Below, piece by piece: positions 22,701 to 35,500 of a stretch of 64,000 nucleotides of DNA. The DNA lies in NCBI RefSeq assembly GCF_032854445.1, contig NC_088295.1, forward strand, positions 65,887,249 to 65,951,248, in the 5' to 3' direction. Under the pieces are notes generated by a model that saw only the letters and a list, made by a program, of their open reading frames with translations, was not told where the DNA came from and ran no database searches. A program made the translations under genes and the position numbers. Position 1 is the first letter of the stretch. Every line of letters begins with the position of its first letter. Source of the stretch: Liolophura sinensis (Eukaryota > Mollusca > Polyplacophora > Chitonida > Chitonidae).

Positions 22701-25700
22701 CAGTAAGTTCCTAATATGCATGATTTTGCACGTTTGCATTCCATATCGCTTTCGCGTCCTCTCGCGAAATATTAAAGAAAAGATGATAAAGTAGTGTTAA
22801 AATCACGCTGTACCATAACTTTAATACAGTAGACGATAACCCAGATACACAGTTGGAATTATATTTTTTATCATTATTTTAAAATTGAAGAAACCACATT
22901 ATACAGAGGGCATTAAAGTATGCCGTTATTGTAATGCAGTAGATGTTGTACTAGATACACAGTGTACCATTACTTGTAATGACGTGTATCATTAATGGTG
23001 ACAGTATTACTGTCACCGGGAGAAGATGAGGGTGATAGGACGAGAGGGTGACCTGGAGAAGATCAATCGTCAGGCCCTGAGGCTGGCTCGTGATGTGGCT
23101 AATCGGACGGGCACGTTGATGGCAGGGAACATCTGTAACACCACAGTCTACAACCATAAGAACCCAGAAACGGCGGCCGAGACCAGGCAAATATTCAAAG
23201 TACATTATATAGGCATATCTTTCTATAAAACATACGCTGATATTGCTTTGTTTTGCATGAAATAATAGATAGATTAGCGTTTAATCTAGTAATGTTGATA
23301 CCATTGTTCTAAATTGCTTCTTATTGTTCTAAAGTGTTCTTGTGTTAAAATCTCAATGGTTAAAAATATCCTTGTTCTATAATCTCCATGGTTAAAGTAT
23401 ACTTTTACTATAATATGAACTGGTTAAAATATCTGTGTGCTATAATATCCATGGTTAAAGTATACTTTTACTATAATATGAACTGGTTAAAATATCCGTG
23501 TGCTATAATATCCATGGTTAAAGTATCGTTATTATATAATTCCCATGGTTAAAGTATCCGTGTGTTATAATGTCCATGATTAAAATATCCATGTGCTATA
23601 ATCTCCATTGTTAAAGTGTCCTTGTTTCACTGAATGCCTTTCACATCAAAATTTCGTAACTGGATTGCCTTTGCCACAAAGCAAAAGGCGGGACAATGGG
23701 CTGTGAACGAGTGGTTAAGATACCTAACTTCCAATCACCAGGACACATGAGGTGTAGGTTGAAACCATGGCCTGGTTACACCAGGAATCTATACCAGTAT
23801 ACAAATTCCCACAATTTGGTGACAATAACCGGTCTACGAGCAATATGACATGTACACTTATACGTCTCACGTGAGAAAGCTCTTCAAAATGTTCCAAACT
23901 GACGTTTTACCTTGGGCACTCCATCCATACAATTGACCGCCATGGCAGCGCACAAGTTAAAGAGCCTTCAGTCCAAAATAACAGTTACAAAATGTAACGA
24001 TAATGGTTTGGCGACGAAATTTTGTGAAGGAAATCAGTTGTGTATAAAAACATGTACATGTATTCCGTTTAACAGGAACAGGTAGAATGGGCAGTGGAGG
24101 AGAAGGCGGACTTTATAGTGGGAGAGACGTTCGGGGAGTTAGGCGAGGCTTTGCTTGCATTGGAAGCAATCAAAATACACGGGAAAGGTTATCACTGGAT
24201 TACTGTCATCGCTACAACAACATTAGATGCATACCGCAGAGTAAAACTTGTGTAAAGTAACCATACCAGGGACGAAATTTTTTTAAAGATTATTTGATTA
24301 GAGTTTGCTCAAGAATATTTCACTTTTACGCCAGTGGTCTACATTCTGGTGGGAGGAAACAGGGCAGAGCATGAGGGAAACCCACGATCATCCGCACTTT
24401 GCTGACGGACTGTGTTGTCCGATTCCTATGTACGACCGGAAAGGACCAAATCTATTGATTTATGTGTAACTTCGTGTATATTAGTGGTTCATTATGATTT
24501 GTCATCAGATGTATGAACCTTGTTTAAAAAAAACTAAGAAATATTCACAAATCACCTGTCAAACCACTGACTTGAACAATTTATGAAACGTCACTCTAAA
24601 TCAAATTTTACGGCTATGGGGGAAATAAAGAAAATAATGCCAACTAAAAAAAAAAGAAAAAAGAAATCAGCAGCCGAACTAGTCTGAGCTGCACATAAAT
24701 GTTGCGCCCATGCATAGACAAAACATATGGGCGGCTACAGGGATTTGCTTTTTACTTATTTAGTATGTCTTCTTGGATTAATCTACTAAAAATTTATGCC
24801 TGGTTAAGTTTTAAACATTTACCCTAACTTGTTAGATTTTTCAATTTTATCCCCAGTTTATTATTCCCTAGAAAGAAATGGACCAGTTTGAATTGTCTAC
24901 TTTACGGATAGTCTGTATGAATTCTTTGTGATTGGATATTCTCTATAACCTTTGACCTCTTTGTATGTTTTGATATCCAGGGTTGCCTGCTGTGATTACT
25001 TTGGGCATTGCTTCGTTCGACAATAGGACATTCTGCGGAGTGCCCTACCTAGAGGCGCTTAAAAAGCTAGAGGAGGCAGGGGCTGATGTTGTAGGACTCA
25101 ACTGTACACGGGGGCCTAGAACGATGCTTCCTCTTATAGCCGAAGCTAAGGCGGCCTGCAAGGTTATATCTTCATCTATCTATCATTTTGTTATATTATT
25201 TATAACTGCATATATTTCAGGGTAGTTTAGCACGGTACACATGCAATCTGTTGTTCTCATTACAAAATTTCAGAAAAACTAATATTTAAGAAAAGCTAAT
25301 ATTTAAGAATCCAAATAAACCCAAAGTAACTCCGAATAGTGATGCTATTTTGGTCGATATTTCAAACTCATCCTTGAAATGTGCCCCCTCTCTTTTCTCT
25401 CGTTCTGTCTTATCCTACTTTGAAAGCATGTAGTTCACTGTGAACAGACAAATCTGTTGTAATATTATATTGTTTCGTGTCTGATAATTGTCTTTAATCT
25501 TACCGACATACTAACCGAAATGACGTCATTATTAGCAATTGCTCTTAATATTTAATGAGGACATTTTGTAACTCAGTTTTTGCTACGCGACAATTAACCG
25601 CTTATTCAAGACAATTTTTAATATTTCAAGATAGCTAACACTATTATAAGAATACCAGAGGCACACTGTGGGCATTTGGACAGATCACCTGCATAGTGAC

Positions 25701-27115
25701 GATCTAAATAAGTTGTGAGGATCTTATTCAGTTTTACCATATACAATTGCGCCAATTGGAAAACTATCTTCAACCCTATACATGTTTATGTTTTTATATG
25801 GATACCTCATCGTTTGCAGGTTCCGATTGCTGCTCTTCCAGTAGTGTACAGAACCACAGAACAATGTGTTAACTTCCTTGCCTTAAACGACCCAGATACA
25901 GGTAACAAATCGCTGTTTTCATGGACATGTTTCTTAGGAATTTGAATAACGCGCTCTTGGATGAAAGGGGAACGTTTCACGCGCAGTGCTGACTCGGGTC
26001 CAAGCTGCATAGAACATTGTCCTCTTACGAAGCTTGAGTAATACCTCAATAGTTTTCTCACAATACGTCATTGCAAGCACAGGAGTGAACAATAGACTAC
26101 ACAGCATAAGCTCGAAGTACATCAGGCGAGAATGGTTTGATTCCCATTTGAAAGATATATTTTGTGACCACTACAACGGTACTGTTTTATTAACCTCTTT
26201 GGGAACGGTTCTCAAATGATTTTGGTTGTTCAAACTTTCAAGCCCTTGTATTTTGATTATTTATTTGATTGGTGTTTTAGGCCCTACTCAAGAATATTTC
26301 ACATACGACGGCGGCCAGCATTATTGTTGTTAGGAGCCTGGGAGGAGCTTGGGGAAAACCCACATCCAAATCCTGACAAACCTTCCCACGTTCAACTGGA
26401 GAGAAGTCCAGCATTGTACTGGTGAGAGGCTCCGGGTCGCGCGGCGCTAGCAAGCTAACCACTAGGCCGCAGAAACCGGCACAAATTAAAAGAAAATGGT
26501 TTTCAGCCTGAGATATAGAATGACAGCTATTTCCAATGAAAGGTAGATAGTTAGACGCTCACTTAGATGTAAGCGCTATTTTAGCTTCGAATCTGTCAGT
26601 ATAGACGGCGTGATCTCGCGATGTGAATTTAAAGATATATATTTTCTAACCTCGGCATTTCAAGGGACTATTTACTTTTTAAAAAGAGATGATTTGTATA
26701 CAAGCGTTTTCATTATCTGTCTCTACACACTACTCACCACGCCCTATAGAGCTCATTTCACTTGTGTAACACAAATAACTGCTGATCATTCAACCAATGT
26801 ACTAACGATTTCCTGCGCCTTTTCTCTGCAGGCGATTTTGCGTTTCCAACAGAGTTACCTGCTCTTGCTTGCTCACGGAAAGAGATAGCCGAGTTTGGCC
26901 GGAAATGTAAGGAGCTCGGCGTCCAGTATGTCGGATTGTGCTGTGGCAATGCATCGCATTATCTCCGGGAAGTGGCGGAGGCTTACGGAAGGCACCCCGG
27001 CGCCTGTCGGTATTCTCCGAACATGAGGCAGCATTTTATCTGGGGGGAAGATGCTGAGTTCAAGAAAAGCTACTCAGATGATTTACGCAAAATGTTGAAA
27101 GCACAACCCAAATAG
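19771..27115 (+). CDS. BHMT-like: Betaine-homocysteine S-methyltransferase-like protein, copy 1
   Basis: Seven exons: 19771-19783, 22512-22702, 23005-23199, 24076-24187, 24981-25162, 25820-25901 and 26832-27115, giving 352 residues. BHMT-family enzymes are cytosolic zinc barrels that transfer a methyl group to homocysteine to form methionine. Visible landmarks are the first strand and loop [16 protein letters not shown] (exon 2), [14 protein letters not shown] (exon 3), [18 protein letters not shown] (exon 4), the first zinc ligand in VVGLNC (exon 5) and the paired ligands in [12 protein letters not shown] (exon 7). The vertebrate DGG loop reads AEG here, and the C-terminal arm of vertebrate BHMT is missing. 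This is the most divergent copy: exon 5 is 3 nt longer than in copies 2 and 3 and reads LNCTRG where they read LNCGRG. The first exon encodes only MGVKG. Family secure; methyl donor unknown. Confidence 0.93.
20265..20368 (-). mobile_element. SINE-A fragment (intron 1 of BHMT-like 1)
   Basis: It has ctttcacttatacagcggtg, then a core close to consensus (cagagcccgggggaaaccca, cgaccatccgcaggttg). Both ends are lost. Confidence 0.8.
20370..22080. other. Intron 1 of BHMT-like 1, no feature recognised
   Basis: AT-rich sequence with short frames only. There is no additional exon with BHMT similarity. Confidence 0.45.
22086..22170. repeat. 85-bp foldback palindrome in intron 1 of BHMT-like 1
   Basis: Outer arms are CGTAATAC and GTATTACG, and the next are AACTCCAAAAAA and TTTTTTGGAGTT. 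The centre is AGGCTCA-G-TGAGCCT. The inner 47 nt (22105-22151) would form a strong hairpin. Confidence 0.8.
23330..23640. repeat. About 60-bp tandem repeat in intron 3 of BHMT-like 1
   Basis: Repeated words gctataatatccatggttaa and ttaaaatatccgtgtgctat alternate with a second half-unit (gtatacttttactataatat). Roughly five full units, degenerating at both ends. Confidence 0.8.
24285..24440 (-). mobile_element. SINE-A copy, diverged (intron 4 of BHMT-like 1)
   Basis: It contains gctcaagaatatttcact, ggtgggaggaaacagggcag and cacgatcatccgcactttgc in consensus order. Confidence 0.75.
26254..26470 (-). mobile_element. SINE-A copy (intron 6 of BHMT-like 1)
   Basis: It runs from tttatttgattggtgtttta through acgacggcggccagcattat to a head remnant that includes gctagcaagctaaccactag. 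The middle is partly deleted. Confidence 0.8.
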
Positions 27116-27345
27116 ATAGTATACTATCTTTAAGAATGCGATTTCCGTAAGAATTAAGACTAGACTCCTTTTTGCTTTGCTCGCTTTCTTTCAAATGAAT
27201 TGTGGTTTGGGGGACGCAAGTTTATTGTAGGCCTAACCGCCTCGTGTTTGTTGGAAAACTGCTTTATGTCGGGTTGTTATCAGAAGTTTTATTAAGCTCT
27301 TGTGGCTGTTTTTGATTTTGTGTGCAGGCTAGAGCTATGTGAGCG

Positions 27346-27351
27346 AATAAA
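27346..27351 (+). terminator. Possible polyadenylation signal of BHMT-like 1
   Basis: AATAAA lies 231 nt after the stop codon of copy 1. Another run of AATAAA at about 27520 belongs to a SINE-A tail. Confidence 0.45.
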
Positions 27352-27482
27352 AAGAAATGTCGGAAAGAGACTTTTACTCTATATGCCAAATGCGGTATAC
27401 TTCTTATCAAAGCTGGGCCGGTACATGGCACAGGCTCACCAACCTCGGGTGTTTTTTCCACCTATCCGACAAGCGTCCCGTA

Positions 27483-27536
27483 AGTCAAATATTCTTGAGA
27501 ACGGCGTTTAAAGCCAATCAAATAAATAAAGAAATA
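27483..27536 (+). mobile_element. SINE-A 3' end fragment
   Basis: It has aatattcttgagaacggcgt followed by caatcaaataaataaag. Confidence 0.75.
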
Positions 27537-27889
27537 AATGTTACTGTACATGGGATGTGGTCTACTGGTTGACATCAGTAACCATCGCAGTTCAGACATC
27601 ACGGCTTAAGTTCTTCCCTCTAGAAAAAAGAGGTAGTTGACAGGTAAACCATCATTGTTAATAAACTTGACCCATCGGGCCACTTTGGCGAAGTTGACCA
27701 TAAAAGTTAAATAAAAAAGGAGATGCGATTCTGTCGGTTTGGAAAGTGTTGCTTATGACAATGCATTTAAAGATCATGGGTTGTCACAGGGATTGTTATG
27801 CAAGCTAAAATGTACACATGTTTGCTGAAAACAGTGTAAATCGTTTGACGAATTATTACAAAATATACAAAATTAACAACTTGATTCAC

Positions 27890-28095
27890 TGTTAGCGATT
27901 TCCCGTAAATTTTACGGTAATATACTGGCAGCTTGGGCTGACAACAATGTACCGTAAAAAAAAAATGGTGAAAGGTTTAATGAAATTTACGGTGACCGTA
28001 TTATTGAAGGTCCATCGCTGTTGAAATTACAGTATACCGTATACGCTAATATCCACCGTAAAATTCAAGATAAGGCAGTGTTTTTGAAAGTCACG
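27890..28095. repeat. Cluster of self-complementary ACGGTA/TACCGT words
   Basis: The words tttacggta, accgtaaa, gtgaccgta, taccgtatac and ccaccgtaaaat recur in both orientations over about 200 bp. The region looks like a degraded foldback element, but I cannot define its ends. Confidence 0.5.
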
Positions 28096-28369
28096 GTAGA
28101 TTTACTTTGTATGGGTTTACTAGACTGCGTTACTATATTCTGTTCCTTCTGGCATATTCCATGGAGAAGACCCATATTGGTACAGTCAATACTCTGTGCA
28201 GCACAGGATTGAACAGAGATCAGTTGAATTCTCACATATGCTTGAAGCAATGCTTTCTCTGTGGTAGTGTTTTATCCATGTGTTTGAAATTTTGAAACTG
28301 TCTTGCACAACGCTTAAAATAAGTGTTTGGATTCAAAACGCATAGTCCAGACTCTAATCAGAGGGCTAA

Positions 28370-29830
28370 AAGTCAAAATAATTGTGGAGAGTGGACCAGG
28401 TTATGATGCTTTGGACGAAGGGGCACGTCTTCAAAAAGATTTTTACATTCAGCTGGGTATTCATCAATTCTGAAGATCAAATCAGGTATAGGCAAGTTCA
28501 ACTATATTTTTCAATTTAAGATGCAGTTGCCAAACTTGATCACTAACATCAGAGACATACTTTCCTACAAGAAGGGAAAATGCTCTCAAAAATGAAAAGT
28601 TTTTAACAGCATGGGCACGAAGTTTGAGTTTTTTTTATAATTCATTTCACTGGGTTTGTTTTTTGAATCCACACCAAGATATTTGAAACTTGTTACTCTT
28701 TTGTTCAACTGGTCATATGTAAATCACTGGCTACTTTCACTAAATGCTTCATAATTAATGCCATGTCGTACGATACTACCCTATCAAAAAGATCATGACG
28801 AAGGCACCGAGGTAGCCCAGGATTACAGACATGAAAATGTTGGGGAGAATTTAAATGAGAATCAGATTTTATTCCCCTACATTCTTCGCCCTCTTTATTT
28901 AAATTTTCTACCATCTGATCAAAGTTTTGGGAAGTTCGGTGATGACCAAGAGCATAAGGAATGCCAGAAACAAAGTCCTGTTTTGACGACATGCAATATC
29001 AATAAAAATAATTTGCAGAAAAACTTTCCAGAAATCCACCAATAGCATGTTAACCCAGATTATCTCCAGAGATACTAGTCACTGTTCCATGAATGGCAGA
29101 GCCATTTGCCAATTCAATGCCTTTAGCTTTTAACTCTTCAACATCATCAATGAGATGCTTAAATAATTTTTCCTGCCCATCGGCTTGAAGTCTTTCTCTT
29201 TGCAAAGCACAGCTAATTGTAGATGATTAGCATTTGACATTAGATGAGATGGAAAATTTCCTAGTGTATAGTAAGCTCTAATGAGTTTATGTTTTGACTT
29301 TGCTGAACCAAAGGGAATTGACTACTTCAAAAGCATCTTGATACAAAATAAGACGAAGAGATTCTGACACATATTGCAGGAGTTCACATGTTTGATGAAT
29401 AAAACCGTTAGAAACATCACTAAGAACATCTTGATGATCAGGCTTATTTTGAAACACAATGTATTCAGAGGTCGTTTCTAATAATGCCTTCAAGGAGTCA
29501 AGTATTGGAATATAGAGAAAAGATCGAGCTCTCTGATACTCATCCATGCCTAGAAAAAATTCCTTTGGTTCCACATAAGAAAAACTTTTGTCAAAAAATG
29601 TCTTCCTAGTCTGGTAACTTCGCAATGGGCCAGTGTTACAGACTTTCATGAGATCACATTTCATCACATCTGTAACTATCCCTTTCCGATTTTCAGGCAA
29701 AGATCTGTTTCTTTCAGATTTGCAACTATGGCAGTGTGATAATATTCTTGTCCCATGTCACTGACGTTTTGAATTTTTTTCATAATTTTCTGAAATGTTG
29801 ATGTCGGAAGAAGATATTTTGACTGCAGTT
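28370..29830 (-). pseudogene. Decayed coding relic of an uncharacterised, transposon-linked animal family
   Basis: Reading the minus strand right to left, consecutive pieces in different frames follow the order of a family of uncharacterised proteins I know from fish and invertebrate genomes. They are KYLLPTSTFQKIMKKIQNVS near 29800; CNTGPLRSYQTRKTFFDKSF, RSFLYIPILDSLKALLE and LRLILYQDAFEVVNSLW in the 137-codon frame at 29700-29287; FKHLIDDVEELKAKGIELAN and GTVTSISGDNLG near 29170-29050; FHVCNPGLPRCLRHDLFDRV in the frame at 28992-28705; and FTYDQLNKR and LRPKHHNLVHSP towards 28370. At least four frame changes and several stops make it non-functional. The family's role is not established. I infer a mobile-element origin from its scattered, often broken occurrence. 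Confidence 0.75.
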
Positions 29831-30234
29831 TTAAATAAAATAGAGCCAAACTGTTACGAAATCTATTTCAGGAACGACAACCCTAATTACTCACCACGTG
29901 ACAACATTCTACCGTATTTTAGATATAACGGTATAATACCTTTATTTATAAAGTAGTATACCACAGAAATAACCATTCTGTCTAACAGTGTTCATGTGAC
30001 AATTCTTGTACGCGCTTGAAAATTAAAATGATTGACGTGCATGCCAAATCACCATATTATCTACCTATTTTACAGTGGATGTTTGTCTAAAATAAAGATA
30101 TATCATCATATTATTATTACATATGTTCAAATCATTAAGTTGTGTTACCTGTGTTCATCAGGCTGGTAATGTATATTACGACAATCACTTTATAACGATA
30201 TCATGTGTTAAAGACATCCAAATGTTTTAATTAC

Positions 30235-30470
30235 ACGGTGTGCCTAACCTGTCATACTGAGGTTGTTTAGGAAGTCTGACGCCACATAACCTTTTTTCCT
30301 TATGTTCATCAGAGAGACTGAATTTTTGGAACGATTAATTAATCATCTTTTAATCATAGTGTAGAAATGGATATTTCAACATTCAATGTCGTGTTTGGAA
30401 AATCTCCCTGTATCGCCCGCGCTCTTGAATACTGAATGTATAGTACATAGAACCCACCCTAAAATTCAAG
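30235..30470. mobile_element. Foldback/MITE family 1, copy a
   Basis: It matches the element at 56334-56566 through its interior (aggaagtctgacgccacata, ccttttttccttatgttcat). Its degraded ends remain roughly inverted (cggtgtgcctaacc versus a reverse-complemented tagaacccaccct). Confidence 0.65.
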
Positions 30471-30674
30471 CTGTGGGGGAAACTTTGGGGTCATCGTTGT
30501 CGAGTTGACACCTTCTGTCAGTTGTGTTAGTGAGACTCTAACTCATAAAACTCATAAAATTAAAAATTAAACCCTCTTACACCATCTAGATGTTTTTTTT
30601 TACCAGTAATTTCTCCATGGTAGGACCTCCACAGACGACAGATTTAAAGGCTGGTCATCGTGAATTCATGAATG

Positions 30675-30995
30675 CTTGGGGTTTTAAGTCGTACTTAGCA
30701 ATTTTCAGTCACGAAGATTCATTAGGTGTATGTACATATAATTTGCCTTCTTGTGCGTGGCGAGTGCTGTCACCACTGAAGCATCATGCTGAAGACACCA
30801 GACATGACAACCCACCCAGCCACGTTACACTGACACCGGGCCCACCGGTGCTGCCTCCTTGCTCTAACCCCTAAGTCTAGCAATGCAAAAACAAGCACCA
30901 TTTTTGAAGTCTTTGCATTGACCCGGCCAGGGTTTGATCCCGCGTCTCCAAACTTAGAAGCGGACGCTCTAACCGATAGGCCACCGAAGTGGTCC
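30675..30995 (-). mobile_element. SINE-B copy, nearly full length
   Basis: On the minus strand the tRNA-like head reads CCACTTCGGTGGCCTATCGG, then GTTAGAGCG, then the B-box-like GGGATCAAACCCTGGCC. The body ends at the cttggggttttaagtcgt side. Confidence 0.85.
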
Positions 30996-31424
30996 CGCTC
31001 ATGGTGAAGCTGAGCTTGAAAATGCAGAAAATGTATCGCGGTTAGGTGTGTATTCCCTCTAAAAATGAAAGGTTCCACATAATCTATAACGGTACCTGTT
31101 ATCACCTCATGGAAGTGGTTAACTCCAGTTAGAACCGGCTTTAACCAGCCGAACTGGATAACATCGAAGGTTCTGATGACACGAGGCTAGCAGATAACAC
31201 CCACGGTCGCAGCACCACTTGACAACTCATGGTTGAATGTAGGGATGTGTAATGCTTAGTGATAATCTATAGTCTGAGAATCACGAGGTTTCCCGGAGCG
31301 AATGCACTCGGCTTGACGGAGAAACCAGTAAGCTACCGGCTGAAACCTGCGTGCCAACTGCCCCACGTGTTATATTATCTGATAATTAAGTAGGCGAGGC
31401 TACAAAGTGAATGAGTGTGTGAGT

Positions 31425-31690
31425 AAGTGCTTGGGGTTTAACGTCGTGCTCAACAATTTTTCAGTCATATGACGACGAAGGAATCCTTAGGGTGTATGTA
31501 ATGTACCTCCTTGTTGCAGGACGGATTTCCACCGCTGCTTCACTGAGACGTCTTACCGAAGGCAAGTAAGACGCCCCGCCCGAGCCATTATACTGATACG
31601 GGTGAACCAGTCGTTGCACTATCCTCTTCAAGCTGAACGCCAAGCGAGGAAGTTACAACTTCTTTTAAAGTCTTAGGTGTGACTCGACCC
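31425..31690 (-). mobile_element. SINE-B copy, head missing
   Basis: It has gcttggggtttaacgtcgtg, tttttcagtcatatgacgac and gccaagcgaggaagttacaa in SINE-B order. It stops near the B-box region. Confidence 0.8.
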
Positions 31691-31699
31691 TGAATATTG

Positions 31700-32440
31700 A
31701 ATGTAAGAACACCATATGAAAGCGAAGAGAGAATGAGCAGTTCATTAACAGATTCACTAAATAAATAAAGTGAACAAAGCAACAAGCTTAAATTCGCGAT
31801 CCGCCAATGTTCCGCCAAAAGACGATGTCGTCCTGCTCTAAGGACCATGTTAAAAGATAGGATATCAAAACTTTCACCCACTAACAGATCGATTGACCAG
31901 CAGACAGAGCGACTTTTTGATCTAAATGCATGTGAGAAGCGAGAAGATGGCAAAATGCAAACCCATGGAAAAGACGTTTCAAAGAGGCAGGGATTTAGGC
32001 CGACCGTTTAATCATTAAAGCAACTCTCTACACGACAGTATCACACAGGCCACGGGCAACAAGATTCGATGATGAGATAAGCAATAAATATATAATATAT
32101 TCAAGGTGTTTCTGGTACACATTTAAAAGTTTTGGATAGTCCAATTATAAATTCACGTTATAAAGACCTGTTCAAGCCAAAAAAGCATAACTATGACCAA
32201 AGTGTATTCTTACTCTCAACATCCCATAAATTAGCAGATGGAGACATCTATTGGTGAATACTACTGACACAAGGAAAACACACATCACCCTACAACAGGG
32301 CGCAAAAGCTACCGATAAACCCAGTTGTGTCATCCGTACAATGACACTCAACGGCGCTTTATCAAAGATGACATGCACTCTCTGTGTCATTCAAACCTAC
32401 CAAGGTACAAGTTATCTTGACAAAACGACCTACGTGTTGG
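31700..32440. other. Intergenic stretch upstream of BHMT-like 2
   Basis: Short frames only, including a 121-codon minus-strand frame overlapping the SINE-B. No motif is recognised. Confidence 0.4.
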
Positions 32441-32458
32441 TCTAGAATTAAGCATCAT

Positions 32459-32469
32459 GCATATATAAG
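32459..32469 (+). promoter_or_regulatory. TATA box of BHMT-like gene 2
   Basis: GCATATATAAG, with the TATATAAG core starting at 32462, 84 nt before the ATG as in copy 1. The 5' UTR just downstream contains three head-to-tail copies of TCGACAG. Confidence 0.75.
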
Positions 32470-32545
32470 CGTCCTGTGAGGTTTCAGTCGACAGTCGACA
32501 GTCGACAGTAGAGTTAACAAGGGAGAGCGACTTTAAGATACGACG

Positions 32546-35500
32546 ATGCCAGTCAAAGGTATAGTCTGTGAAGTTTTTGTTGTAAAACTTAAGATTACGG
32601 GTTACCCTTGGTCCTAAAGCAAAACTGTCCACATGCCAGTTCTTTGGGAATATGCTAAATAATTTATTTTTTTACATTTAAAGTTTATTTCATGGTTTGA
32701 TTTGAACAGTACAGTACATTATTTTGTCTGTACAGGACTTGTGGAGCGGTTAGCTGCAGGGGAAAATGTCATCATTGCGGAGGGATATTTGTTTGAGTTC
32801 GAGCGTAGAGGTTATCTCAAGGCAGGGGCTTATGCCCCGGAAGTTGTTATAGAACATCCGGACCTGGTGAAAAGTCTTCACGAGGAGTTTGTACATGCTG
32901 GAAGTGACGTTGTTCTAGCTTTTACAGTAAGTACAATTTTTGTAAATACAATTTTCCTTACTTTTATGCGTTCCTATAATTCTTCTTATCCTAGGAAGAA
33001 AAAGCTGAATATGGTCAGGTAGGAGTTTGTAGGATGAGTCGTATATCCAAGACTATTCAAGAATAGTACTTGAAGTTTCTTCTCTTAAGCTCTCAATATT
33101 TACACAGCGTAGATACCGGTCTGATAAGCGGCATGTGTGCATTCATATAGACATATTTACAAGAAAGTAACTGAATAGGGATTGAACTAAGATTTAACTA
33201 AGTAACCTCATTCTAAATCAATGAATATTAGTATGACATTGCATGGAACGATCCTAGTGGATGAACACTCGCTGACTAATTGAATAATTATGACGTCACT
33301 CGAGGCAATGGGTTCTTGTCACCGAGGCCGAACTTAGTGACTTTAACATTATGAATTAGAAAGAGTGTTCTAACTTCATTTTCCTTGTAATAATGTGAAC
33401 TTCAAACATATCAATGTGTAGAGCCTGTGTTGTTACGTATCACTGACTAAAGGCAATTTTGGTAGCGAGTATGACTACCGACAGCTGAAAAAAGGCGACT
33501 CTCTAAAAGAAATAGACTATAGTTCCTATTTTTCGTAATACCTTTCTCGTTTTCTCATTCTACATCATCTCCAAACAAATCTACCAGTATAGGTGTAAGG
33601 CCCTGAGCATTCCTAGTATCAAAAACGTGTGACCAAGATGGCCACCATTGTAAGACAACACAGGCCCACATCCGTCTGATCCGAGACTAAATATAAAATG
33701 GCTAAACTTATGAACGAAATACTATTTTAAATGCAGCTAAATAATCAAACAAGCGAGCAAAAAATGTGATCGATTTTTCACTGATGTAAGATTTTCCTTT
33801 GATGTCACCAGTATTATGGTCACCGGGAAAAGCTGAGGGTAATAGGCAGAGAAAATGATCTGGAAAAATTGAACAGAACAGCTTTAAAAATCGCCCGCCA
33901 AGTGGCGAACGACACCGGAACTCTGATGGCGGGCAACATTTGTAACAGTACTGTGTTCAAGAGAGACGACAGGAAATCACAAGAAGCAGCAAAAGCTATC
34001 TTCAAGGTATGTGTGACGTTGTCTGCTACTAAATAAGTTATTTATTTATTTGGATGATATTTTACGTCCTAGGGATACTTGACCGCATACAAACCCGGAG
34101 GAAATCCATGATCCGCAGGTTTCACCTCCCCACCTACACACGCAACTGGAGAGGAAGTCAGCATGAGCTTAACTTAAATTAACCGGGGCCTCCGTGGCTC
34201 AGTCGGTTAAAGCGCTAGCGCAGCGTAATGACCCAGGAGTCTCTCACCAATGCGGTCGCTGTGAGTTCAAGTCCAGCTCATGCTGGCTTCCTCTCCGGCC
34301 GTACGTGAGAAGGTCTGTCAGCAACCTGCGGATGGTCGTGGGTTTCCCCCGGGCTCTGCCCGGTTTCCACCCACCATAATGCTGGCCGCCGTCGTATAAG
34401 TGAAATATTCTTGAGTACGGCGTAAAACACCAATCAAAAAAAAAAAAAAAAAAAAAATTCACCGCGACAGCAATGGTGAGAGGCTCCATCGTCACTGTGC
34501 TACGTTAGCACGCCAACCTCTCCGCCTCGGAGGCCCCTTGGAACAAATTAAACAAGTTAATGATAATAGCATTTATTGCAAGACATGTAATTTACACTGT
34601 TGGTTTGTATCACAAAGTCTGTTCATCAGAGTGGCGAATTATTTATATATTTCCTTATTCAATGGGTTGGTGTATTGTGCAATACTCAAGAACATTTCAC
34701 TTCTTCGATTGTGGTCAGTTTTAGTATTGGAGGAAATCGGAGAACCTGGAATAAACCAGCGGCCTTTGGCACGGATCTGAGAGGCGTTTCATGGTGACCC
34801 ATAGGTATAGCCTATGTAGCTTGTCCTCAGCTGAACGAGCCCAAGGTGTATGCCATGCTCGTGCCTGGAAAATTTTTTCAATCGAATTTCATGAAAGCAT
34901 GTAAGCGCAGACGAGTGAGTGAACAAATATAACCTGTTACCATTTGCACGCTTAAAAGACTTGTGGCAACACCACACCCGATTACGTTGCTCCTGTCTCG
35001 TCAAACGCTAGAAAGACATGATTGCTTATGAACACAACGGTATAATATAATTTTAAATACACTCTTTCAGACATCTTCACTGATAGTACACTACAATAAT
35101 TCTTACATTCGTGAGGAGTATTGCGCATGTCTGCATTTGAGTTTAGTCCATTACTCTGGTTTAATTCTGATACTGGTTGCCTACAGGAGCAAATAGAATG
35201 GGCCGTTGAGGAAGGAGCTGATTTTATCATCGGTGAGACATACAGCGAGCTCGCAGAAGCTTTGTTGGCCTTAGAGACAATAAAGGAGTATGGGAAAGGT
35301 ACGCAATTTCTTAACTAGAGGGCTCTCCATTATGCTGAAATCCTCATCCTCTTGTAAATGTACCAAAAACGCATGGAGAGTTCCAAACAGGTACATTACT
35401 CTGCTAGACACTATAACATGCTAAATAAAAAATATGCACTCGTATAATGGATTCAGAATACGGATCACCGCAGAAATGTTATTTAACTGGTGCTCGAACC

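Noticed and set aside
34185-34270. tRNA gene with A and B boxes
   Set aside because: The tRNA-like segment cannot complete a cloverleaf 3' half and continues into the SINE-A body. The same head occurs at 39693 and 42069.
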